Positions 37,892 through 45,218 of a DNA stretch of 64,000 nt are shown here, piece by piece. Every line of letters starts with the position of its first letter. The first letter of the stretch is position 1. The position numbers and the translations under genes were made by a program. This DNA is from Desulfobacteraceae bacterium (GTDB lineage Bacteria > Desulfobacterota > Desulfobacteria > Desulfobacterales > Desulfobacteraceae): assembly GCA_024226935.1 (NCBI GenBank), contig JAAELK010000509.1:96383-160382 (forward strand), given 5' to 3'. Under the pieces are notes generated by a model, which saw only the letters and a program-made list of their open reading frames with translations, searched no databases and had not been told where the DNA came from.

Positions 37892-38689
37892 ATGAATTCC
37901 ATAGTTCTTTCCAAAAAACAATTCAATGATCTTAAAACCATGATTTACAAAGCGTCTGGTATCAATCTCCATGAAGGCAAACTTGAACTATTAAAATCAA
38001 AAATTGCCAAGCGAATGCGAATAACTAAAAAATCATTTGATCAATATTTGAGTTTTTTATATAAAAACGAACAGGAAGTGATAGAGTTTATTGACACAGT
38101 GACTACCAACCATTCATTTTTTTTCAGAGAAAATAAGAGTATCAAATATATAATTGATCAATTCAATAATCATCCCCAAAAACAATCCAAGGAATTTAAA
38201 ATATGGTGCGCCGCCTGCTCAACGGGGGATGAACCATATACCGTTGCCGTTCAACTCAAAACACTGGGGCTTTCTTTTTCCATACAGGCAACCGATCTTT
38301 CCCATTCAGTCCTGGCCACGGCAACCCGGGGAATCTACAGGAACGATAAATTAAGAAATGTGCCCCTGCCCTTATTACATCGTTTCTTTCAGCGGGGCAA
38401 CGGAAAATTTACAGGATTTGTAAAAGTTAAAAAAGAAGTGATGCAACATGTATATTTCCAAGAATTCAACCTGATTACAGATACCCCCATTAAAGAACAA
38501 TATGATGCCGTTTTATGCCGGAATGTCATGATCTATTTTGACCCGCCAACAAGTGAAAAAGTAACCAACAAGCTCTACGACAGTGTTGTTACCGGAGGAT
38601 ATTTTGCCATTGGCAATGCCGAAAGCCTTATGAACCTGAACCATAAATTTAAATCAGCCCCCGCGGTACCCAGCCTCTATATCAAATAA
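37892..38689 (+). CDS. cheR: CheR-type chemoreceptor methyltransferase
   Basis: 265-aa SAM-dependent glutamate methyltransferase acting on chemoreceptors. It has an N-terminal CheR_N helical domain (about 1-75) and a SAM-binding domain with KIWCAACSTGDEPYTVAVQL and DAVLCRNVMIYFDPPTSEKV. The open frame begins at 37730, but the CheR homology starts at the ATG at 37892 (MNSIVLSKKQFND); the upstream part encodes hydrophobic residues antisense to the neighbour. No cheA/W/B/Y is adjacent. The only receptor gene in the window is at 47673-49088. Confidence 0.88.
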   Translation: MNSIVLSKKQFNDLKTMIYKASGINLHEGKLELLKSKIAKRMRITKKSFDQYLSFLYKNEQEVIEFIDTVTTNHSFFFRENKSIKYIIDQFNNHPQKQSKEFKIWCAACSTGDEPYTVAVQLKTLGLSFSIQATDLSHSVLATATRGIYRNDKLRNVPLPLLHRFFQRGNGKFTGFVKVKKEVMQHVYFQEFNLITDTPIKEQYDAVLCRNVMIYFDPPTSEKVTNKLYDSVVTGGYFAIGNAESLMNLNHKFKSAPAVPSLYIK

Positions 38690-38786
38690 CGGCCATGGGC
38701 CGCCCAGGATATTTTATCCCGGATTTGCCCACAACAAAACATGAAAGAACTTCAGGAGTTTGACTGATTCTTTCATATAAAGAAAG

Positions 38787-39638
38787 TTAATTGTTCAGAT
38801 GAGCATTTGCCATGAATCGTCTGGTAATCATTTCAATAATTTCCTCGGCACTGGTTTCGATGGGCTTATTACTCACGTTAATCATGGAAAATCCCCTTGT
38901 AATATAATATTTTTGGGCAGTCTGTATTTCACCTTCAATCTCTTGTTTTGAGACATAGGAATAAATATCAGAGGTTCCCAGACTTTCCTGTCTCATCTTC
39001 CGGTGGGCACGAAGCTGCTCCACATTAATATTCAGAGCAATAATCCGTCTTCTGTCTATCTTGTCAATAATTTCAGGCATGGGAACCTTTGGAACATAGG
39101 GTATATTGGCTACCTTCCATCCCATGACGGCCATGTACATGGACAAAGGTGTTTTCCCGGCCCGGGACAATCCCACCAGGATGATTTCTGCGTTCATCAA
39201 TGTATCAGGATTCAAGCCATCATCATGGGCAAGAGCAAAATCGATGGCTGACACCTGTTTAAGATTTATCTTATGACTTTCCCTATAAAGTCCTGGTATT
39301 TCCAGGGGAGCCTTGCTCAAAAAAGCCTGAATCTTAGACAGAATGGGTCCCATCAGATCGATGGTAACAATTTGATTTTTAATTCCCTTCCGGGTCAGGT
39401 ATTTTCGAAGACCTGCATTCACCATGGTATGAACTATGAGACTTTCAATATCCTTAACCTTATCAATGAGTTCATCCACCTGATTTTCAGAACGGATATG
39501 GGGCACCTTGACAACGGAAATCTGACTATTTGGAAACTGGACTAGGGTTGATTCAACCAGATTGAAGGCATTAATGCCTTCCCCACAAGATGCAATGTAA
39601 ATCATTTGAAAACTATTGGAAGCAATTTCATCTATCAT
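38787..39638 (-). CDS. Pyruvate phosphate dikinase regulatory protein (DUF299 family)
   Basis: 283-aa bifunctional ADP-dependent kinase/Pi-dependent phosphorylase that inactivates and reactivates PPDK through its active-site threonine. The family P-loop variant is EIILVGLSRAGKTPLSMYMA (about 150-170), and the C-terminal RRFMANA-type ending is present. The start at 39638 lacks a clear Shine-Dalgarno; Met12 (MIYIASCGEGINAF) is an alternative. The PEP synthase version (PpsR) is possible in general, but ppdK in this window makes the PPDK regulator the better call. Confidence 0.9.
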   Translation of the reverse strand: MIDEIASNSFQMIYIASCGEGINAFNLVESTLVQFPNSQISVVKVPHIRSENQVDELIDKVKDIESLIVHTMVNAGLRKYLTRKGIKNQIVTIDLMGPILSKIQAFLSKAPLEIPGLYRESHKINLKQVSAIDFALAHDDGLNPDTLMNAEIILVGLSRAGKTPLSMYMAVMGWKVANIPYVPKVPMPEIIDKIDRRRIIALNINVEQLRAHRKMRQESLGTSDIYSYVSKQEIEGEIQTAQKYYITRGFSMINVSNKPIETSAEEIIEMITRRFMANAHLNN

Positions 39639-39729
39639 AAAAAACTATATCCTTTATCTCGACATTTATTTAGGTTATAAAAAGACTCATACCCTAACCA
39701 TTAATCGGAGTCAAACAAGAAGAGGAGCC

Positions 39730-40176
39730 ATGGGCAACCACAATAAGAGACATTACGCAGATAAACACCAGGGAAAAATTATCGATGATACCATTGCCGA
39801 TAAAATCAATTTATTGGCAGACAACAACCATTTAACCTGTGCCGCTGCACATAAAATTGCTAAAGATCTTGATCTTTTACCATCGGAGGTTGGGGTTCAG
39901 ATTGATCTTATGGAATACAAAATCGATCAATGCCAGTTAGGTCTTTTCGGATATTCTCCCCAAAAAAAGAAATTAAATCCAGATATTGAGATATCAAAAG
40001 ATCTCATTGATGCCTTGAATAAGACAAAATTCAATGGGACAAATACCCATGACCAAATTTCTTGTACTCAATGTTGGCAGATTGCAAATATCTTAAAAAT
40101 TAAAAGACTGGATCTGGGCTCTGCCTGTGAAAAACAAGGCATCAGGATCAAACCCTGCCAATTGGGAGCCTTTTAA
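39730..40176 (+). CDS. Small protein with two CQLG-terminated repeats
   Basis: 148 aa from the ATG at 39730, which has AGGAG at 39723-39727; the frame is open further upstream but without such a signal. It contains two similar modules: LTCAAAHKIAKDLDLLPSEV...IDQCQLGLFG (about 38-82) and ISCTQCWQIANILKIKRLDL...IKPCQLGAF (about 110-148). Each reads C-x-x-A/W-x-x-I-A-x-x-L followed by I-x-x-CQLG-x-F. This looks like a helix-turn-helix-type unit duplicated in tandem. I do not know a name for it. It might bind DNA or a metal through the Cys residues. Confidence 0.6.
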   Translation: MGNHNKRHYADKHQGKIIDDTIADKINLLADNNHLTCAAAHKIAKDLDLLPSEVGVQIDLMEYKIDQCQLGLFGYSPQKKKLNPDIEISKDLIDALNKTKFNGTNTHDQISCTQCWQIANILKIKRLDLGSACEKQGIRIKPCQLGAF

Positions 40177-40235
40177 AGCTCTTACACAAAAAAAATTTAT
40201 GATCGTAGATACAGGCATCATCAATTTTTAGAACT

Positions 40236-40274
40236 GGGTTTTAGGATTGGGTTTTAGGATTGGGTTTTAGGATT
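40236..40274. repeat. Three perfect 13-bp tandem repeats
   Basis: GGGTTTTAGGATT occurs at 40236-40248, 40249-40261 and 40262-40274 with no mismatch. The array contains the stop codon (40254-40256) and last codons of the minus-strand GGQ protein. Since 13 is not a multiple of three, changes in copy number would shift the C-terminal frame. Confidence 0.9.
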
Positions 40275-40616
40275 CAATTTTACCCGGGTTCTTTTTTTCC
40301 GTCTTTGTTTTTGTTTTTTTATTTTCGCTGATTGTTCTGTTTTCTGGTCATTTTGCCCCATCATTCCGGCTTCAATTTTTTCAACAAGAAGTCTTAATGC
40401 AAGAAAGCGGTTTAAATGTTGGGACCTGTGTTTACCGAACTTTACACCAAGCCCTGTTTTCCCATGGCTCACAAAAACAGCAGAGCAAGTTTTATTTACT
40501 TTTTGCCCACCCCGACCCGGGGCTTTAATAAATTTTTCCTTGATATCTTCCCTTTGAATCCCCAAATCTGCCATTTTTTTTTCCAGGGCCTCAATTTTTT
40601 TTTTGTCCGGTCCCAT
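40254..40616 (-). CDS. Peptide chain release factor-like GGQ protein (ArfB/C12orf65-like)
   Basis: 120-aa protein with the RF-1 domain: the motif APGRGGQKVNKTCSAV places GGQ at residues 36-38, the tripeptide that triggers peptidyl-tRNA hydrolysis. A conserved SQHLNRFLALRLL helix follows and then a very basic C-terminal tail (KIKKQKQRRKKRTRVK). It lacks codon-recognition domains, so it is probably a stalled-ribosome rescue factor rather than a true RF. The final residues come from the 13-bp repeat array. Confidence 0.85.
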   Translation of the reverse strand: MGPDKKKIEALEKKMADLGIQREDIKEKFIKAPGRGGQKVNKTCSAVFVSHGKTGLGVKFGKHRSQHLNRFLALRLLVEKIEAGMMGQNDQKTEQSAKIKKQKQRRKKRTRVKLNPKTQS

Positions 40617-40826
40617 TATACTCCTTATTCAAATCCATAAATATAAGATCATATTACCACATCCTTATCATGTTTTTATACAAGATTATGCTTTGACACA
40701 GGGATCAATTAAAACTATCCAGTGACAAAACTGAATAAACCCTTTAAAAAGGAATAATTAAACAACCATCCTTGGAACCACAATAAATATTGATTCAATA
40801 ATCAAAGACCAACAAAGGAAATTGCC

Positions 40827-42752
40827 ATGGACATTAATAATATTAAAACAATTGCCGTTATAGGTGCCGGGGACATGGGGCACGGAATTGCCCAATTAGC
40901 TTTAATGGCCGGATACAAGGTTTATCTCAGGGATATATCCCAAAAGATGATAGATAAAGGGGTCGCCAGAATAAACAAAAGCCTCGAAAAACTTGAGTCA
41001 AAAAAAAAGATTACAAAGGCAGGTATTAAAAAAATAAACTCGGATCTACTGGTCCCATGTATTAACCTGGCCAAAGCGGTCTCTTGCGCAGATCTTGTCA
41101 TCGAAGCCATTCCTGAAATCATGGAACTCAAAGAAGAAACCTTTAAAATAATGGATGACGCGGCCCCTGAACACACTCTTTTTGCATCCAATACATCTAC
41201 CATGAGTATCAGCAGAATAGCCATGGCAACCCGGCGGCCGGAAAAAGTTTTTGGGCTACATTATTTTAATCCAGCCGTAATTATGAAATTGGTTGAAGTA
41301 ATTCGTGGCGAAAAAACATCCGATGAAACCCTTCAAATCGGATATGATTTTGCTCTCAAAACTAAGAAAATCCCCGTCAGGGTTCAAAAAGATATTCCCG
41401 GATTTATTGTCAACCGGATACAGGCCGCAGGCAAAGTGCTGTTAAATAGTCTTTTAGATAAAAAAATCATTGCACCCGGGTCCACAGATGCTGTTTTTCG
41501 AAAAACAGGCTTTCCCATGGGCCCCTTTGAAACCATGGATTATACCGGCCTTGATGTTAATTGCCATACCCATAAATACCTCGCAAAATCCGTTCATCCC
41601 GACTTTAAATTAGGTTCATTTCTTACCAAGAAAATAAAAGCGGGACATCTGGGCAAAAAAACCGGCAAAGGTATTTTTGACTGGTCCAAAGGCCGGCCTG
41701 AAATTGATCTTGAAAAAGCAGATAATACCTTTGACCCTCTTGATTTAGTTGCTGTACATGTAAATGAAGCCACCAAGATAATTGAGGCCGGCGCATGTAC
41801 CATTAAAGATATTGATCCTGCCATCCAAAATGGCATGGGTACGCCCCAGGGACCTGTGATAAGAGTACAACAAATCCCCCCAAAAGACCTTGTTGCCCGC
41901 CTTGAACGACTGGCAACTCAATTTAACAAAGAGATATTTAAACCGTCTCCCATGATTAAAAGAGGGGAATATATCCTTGAATCACCCAAAAATATCCTTG
42001 TGAAAACAAAAGAGCATATCGCCGTTGTAACCATAGATCATCCCCCGGCCAATGCCTGGAACCTGACCACCATGATCCAGTTTGAAAAAGCCATGGATCT
42101 TCTTGAAAAAAACAAAAAAATCCGGGTCATCCTTTTAACCGGGGCGGGTGGAAAATGCTTTTCAGCAGGCTTTGATATCAATGATGCGACCAATGCCGAA
42201 TCGATCAGCTCCAAGGGGCGTATACTCTGGCAAAAAATTGATCGATTTACCAAACCTGTGATCGCCGTCATAAACGGATTTGCCATGGGAGGTGGACTGG
42301 AATTGGCCATGTGTTGTCATTTTAGAATTATGTCGGATCACCCCAAAAATAAAATCGGACTCACAGAACTTAATCTGGGTATTATCCCAGGTTGGGGTGG
42401 CACCCAGAATCTTGCCCGACTGGTGGGCAAACCAATGGCATTGGATATGATTCTTTTTGGCAAACGCATCGATGCCAAAAAGGCTCTTAAAATAGGCCTG
42501 GTTAACCGGATATTCCCTCCTGAAACACTCATGGACGAGGCCATGGTCTTTGCACGCAATTTAGCCCTGCGGCCACCCCTGGCGGTTAAGGCAGTCCTGT
42601 GTGCCATGGAGGCAGGAGACTATGATGGTCTTAAAAAAGGGTGGGAAGTTGAAGAGCAACAAAGCAAAATAACAGCCCAATCCGCCGATGCCCGGGAGGG
42701 ATTTACGGCATTCATTGAAAAACGCCCCCCCATATTTAAAGGTGAAAATTAA
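40827..42752 (+). CDS. 3-hydroxyacyl-CoA dehydrogenase / enoyl-CoA hydratase fusion protein
   Basis: 641-aa bifunctional beta-oxidation-type enzyme. The NAD-binding HCDH domain comes first: IAVIGAGDMGHGIAQLA at residues 10-26, catalytic His in GLHYFNPAVIMKLVEV, and the C-terminal HCDH domain at about 190-290. The crotonase domain follows at about 385-640, with AGGKCFSAGFDIND and both catalytic Glu present (GGGLELAMCC and LTELNLGIIPGWGGTQ). This order is the reverse of FadB/FadJ (hydratase first) and matches the dehydrogenase-first fusions found in some archaea and deltaproteobacteria. No thiolase or acyl-CoA dehydrogenase is adjacent. GGAAATTGCC lies before the ATG. Confidence 0.92.
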   Translation: MDINNIKTIAVIGAGDMGHGIAQLALMAGYKVYLRDISQKMIDKGVARINKSLEKLESKKKITKAGIKKINSDLLVPCINLAKAVSCADLVIEAIPEIMELKEETFKIMDDAAPEHTLFASNTSTMSISRIAMATRRPEKVFGLHYFNPAVIMKLVEVIRGEKTSDETLQIGYDFALKTKKIPVRVQKDIPGFIVNRIQAAGKVLLNSLLDKKIIAPGSTDAVFRKTGFPMGPFETMDYTGLDVNCHTHKYLAKSVHPDFKLGSFLTKKIKAGHLGKKTGKGIFDWSKGRPEIDLEKADNTFDPLDLVAVHVNEATKIIEAGACTIKDIDPAIQNGMGTPQGPVIRVQQIPPKDLVARLERLATQFNKEIFKPSPMIKRGEYILESPKNILVKTKEHIAVVTIDHPPANAWNLTTMIQFEKAMDLLEKNKKIRVILLTGAGGKCFSAGFDINDATNAESISSKGRILWQKIDRFTKPVIAVINGFAMGGGLELAMCCHFRIMSDHPKNKIGLTELNLGIIPGWGGTQNLARLVGKPMALDMILFGKRIDAKKALKIGLVNRIFPPETLMDEAMVFARNLALRPPLAVKAVLCAMEAGDYDGLKKGWEVEEQQSKITAQSADAREGFTAFIEKRPPIFKGEN

Positions 42753-42849
42753 TGTGCAAAATTTGATTAAACAGGTGACCTGAACAAGATTTAATAGTAT
42801 AAGAACAGGTTAGTAAATTTATAGATTTGCATTAAAAGGAGATTTAAAT

Positions 42850-43572
42850 ATGGAATGGATGAGTGATCCCAATGCATGGATAGCACTGGGTACTCTTACT
42901 GCGCTTGAAATTGTTCTTGGAATAGACAATATCATCTTTATTTCAATTCTTGTGGAAAGAGTTGAAAAAGCAAAACGCAACAAAGCCAGAGTCATCGGGC
43001 TTGCACTTGCCATGATCACCAGAATCGCCCTGTTGTTGTCTCTTGCCTGGGTGATGGGACTGACAACTAATCTTTTCACGATCTTTAATCTTGATATATC
43101 GGGCCGGGATTTGATTATGATTTCCGGCGGACTTTTTCTTCTCTGGAAAAGTACCCATGAGATACACACAAGTTGTGAAGGAGAACACGAAACAACATAT
43201 TCCAAAGGATCAAAGGCCTTTGGTACCATATTGGTTCAAATAGCATTAATCGATATCGTTTTTTCCCTGGATTCAGTTATCACCGCTGTTGGGATGGCCT
43301 CGGATATTGAGGTTATGATTATAGCTGTTGTTATAGCTGTCGGCATCATGATGCTTTCTGCCAAAGCCATTGGTAATTTTGTTGAAAAAAACCCTACCAT
43401 TAAAATTTTGGCCTTAAGTTTTTTAATCATGGTGGGGGTTGCACTTATTGCAGAAGGTTTTGATTTTCATATACCCAAAGGATATATTTATTTTTCCATG
43501 GCCTTTTCCATCATGGTGGAAGTCTTGAATATGAGAATGAGAAAAAAACGACGGAGAATCATTGATTTTTGA
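42850..43572 (+). CDS. TerC-family integral membrane protein
   Basis: 240-aa polytopic protein with the two diagnostic TerC acidic motifs, ALEIVLGIDNIIFISILV (residues 15-32) and ALIDIVFSLDSVITAVGM (about 136-153). About seven transmembrane helices. Family members act in metal-ion (Mn or tellurite-linked) export or resistance, possibly loading metals onto secreted proteins. A good AAAGGAG (42835-42841) precedes the ATG. The specific substrate is not readable from sequence. Confidence 0.9.
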   Translation: MEWMSDPNAWIALGTLTALEIVLGIDNIIFISILVERVEKAKRNKARVIGLALAMITRIALLLSLAWVMGLTTNLFTIFNLDISGRDLIMISGGLFLLWKSTHEIHTSCEGEHETTYSKGSKAFGTILVQIALIDIVFSLDSVITAVGMASDIEVMIIAVVIAVGIMMLSAKAIGNFVEKNPTIKILALSFLIMVGVALIAEGFDFHIPKGYIYFSMAFSIMVEVLNMRMRKKRRRIIDF

Positions 43573-43602
43573 TCGGACCAACAACAAGATTAAAGTTAAA
43601 AA

Positions 43603-44328
43603 ATGGAAGATGTGATGATTGAATTAGATGGTGTTACAAAAAAATTTGGTAATCTGAAGGCTGTTGATAACGTTTCATACCAAATTAAAAAAGGTGAATC
43701 TTTTGCCTTGCTTGGACCAAATGGAGCCGGCAAAACAACCATTATCAAAATGCTGTTGGGATTTATTTCACCAACTTCAGGTAGAATCACAATCAAAGGG
43801 ATCCCCTCTTTTGAAACAAAAACAAGGAACAATATTGGGTATATAGCAGAACAGCATAGGATACCTCCATACCTTTCAGGTTTTCAATATCTGCATCGCC
43901 ATGCATCTCTAAGCGGATTATCCGGGAAAAAAGCACAACTTGAAGTTGAAAGGGTTCTAGAGATTGTATCGATGTCAGGAAGAGAAAAGGAAAAAAGCGC
44001 AGGCTATTCCAAGGGAATGAAACAACGAATCGGGGTTGCCGGCGCTCTGATAGGAACACCTGAACTGTTAATACTCGATGAACCGGTTTCAGGCCTGGAT
44101 CCCATGGGTATCAGAGATATTAGAAATATTATTGATACCCTCAAAAGTCATGAAATAACAATTGTTTTAAACTCGCACTTACTATCAGAGGTGGAAAAAA
44201 CTTGTGATACAGCAGCGATTATACACAAAGGCAAAATACTCGTAAAAGATTCAATTAATTCCATAATGGCCCATGGGGAAAGTCTTGAAGATATTTTTGT
44301 TAAATATATAACCCGGAATAATAAATAA
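43603..44328 (+). CDS. ABC transporter ATP-binding protein
   Basis: 241-aa ATPase with Walker A GPNGAGKTTIIKMLLG, signature YSKGMKQRIGVAGAL (a C-motif variant with SKGMKQ, common in ABC-2 ATPases), and Walker B LLILDEPVSGLDPMGI. It pairs with the permease gene 7 bp downstream. The closest functional types are NosF-like or ABC-2 exporters. An export substrate cannot be assigned. Confidence 0.92.
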   Translation: MEDVMIELDGVTKKFGNLKAVDNVSYQIKKGESFALLGPNGAGKTTIIKMLLGFISPTSGRITIKGIPSFETKTRNNIGYIAEQHRIPPYLSGFQYLHRHASLSGLSGKKAQLEVERVLEIVSMSGREKEKSAGYSKGMKQRIGVAGALIGTPELLILDEPVSGLDPMGIRDIRNIIDTLKSHEITIVLNSHLLSEVEKTCDTAAIIHKGKILVKDSINSIMAHGESLEDIFVKYITRNNK

Positions 44329-44335
44329 AGATAAA

Positions 44336-45136
44336 ATGAAAATGTTTATTAAAATTGCACGTTATACCATTATAGACCAAATGAGAGCCAAGAGTTTTTA
44401 TATTCTTATGGCCATGGGAATAGGATTTCTTTTTCTAATGCGGGGGTGTTATTCCGCAGATTATGTAGTCAATGGGCAGCAGATTCAGGGGCTTCAAAGT
44501 GTTTCCCGGATCATTTTCCAGATAATAGTCATGGGAATGCTCCTCATGGCATCCTTGATGTCGATGCGAATTTTCACCAGGGATCAAAACGATGGTTCTA
44601 TGCAGATGTTTCTTTCAAGGCCGGTTAAACGGTGGGAATATGTGCTTGGCAGAATAATCGGGACATGGTTGCTCTCTTCAGCCTTTATGCTGGTTTTACA
44701 TTTGACGATGTTTTCAATTGTGTGGTCCCATACAGGAGAGGTAAACTTGGGATATATTCAAGCTTCTCTTGTTTGTTCGGCAAATCTTCTTTTTGTCATA
44801 GCGGCAGTGTGTTTATTTTCCTTGTTTATGCCGGATTTCATCAGTGCCTTGTTTGCAATTGGACTTGTGTGTACAGGATTTGCTTCCGATGGTGGATACC
44901 GGTTATTAAACAGTGAAATGTTTTCAACCATGGCGCCTTCAATCCCAAAGTCTGCCCCCGCACTATGGCGTATTTTTTACCCAAAACTTTTTATGGTACA
45001 GGCCTGGGCCGACTCATTAATTTCCCAGGATACTTTTATTGGTCTTGGACCGGTGCATCCATTAATAAATGTCCTGGCTTTTATTATTCTCCTCATATCC
45101 CTGACACTATTGATTTTTAATAAAAGATCGATTTAA
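44336..45136 (+). CDS. ABC-2 type (NosY-like) transporter permease
   Basis: 266-aa membrane protein with about six hydrophobic helices. It contains FTRDQNDGSMQMFLSRPVKRWEYVLG, the permease segment that contacts the ATPase in NosY/ABC-2 permeases, and ends LLIFNKRSI. Co-transcribed with the ATPase upstream. The absence of nosD or nosZ nearby argues against nitrous-oxide reductase maturation; the transporter's cargo is unknown. Confidence 0.85.
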   Translation: MKMFIKIARYTIIDQMRAKSFYILMAMGIGFLFLMRGCYSADYVVNGQQIQGLQSVSRIIFQIIVMGMLLMASLMSMRIFTRDQNDGSMQMFLSRPVKRWEYVLGRIIGTWLLSSAFMLVLHLTMFSIVWSHTGEVNLGYIQASLVCSANLLFVIAAVCLFSLFMPDFISALFAIGLVCTGFASDGGYRLLNSEMFSTMAPSIPKSAPALWRIFYPKLFMVQAWADSLISQDTFIGLGPVHPLINVLAFIILLISLTLLIFNKRSI

Positions 45137-45170
45137 CCGATCCCTCTTTTCAAATATTGTTTAATCTAAT

Positions 45171-45201
45171 GTACAAAACCCTGGCCCCCAGGGTTTTGTA
45201 C
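45171..45201. terminator. Bidirectional hairpin between convergent operons
   Basis: GTACAAAACCCTGG (45171-45184) and CCAGGGTTTTGTAC (45188-45201) form a 14-bp perfect stem with a 3-nt loop. It sits between the stops of the ABC permease and the hybrid kinase, so it serves both strands. Flanking T-runs are short. Confidence 0.65.
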
Positions 45202-45218
45202 TCCGGCTTTGAAAATTT

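Noticed and set aside
45171..45201. Long palindrome as a phage or IS attachment site
   Set aside because: It lies between two convergent stops, where a bidirectional terminator is the simple explanation, and there is no second copy nearby.
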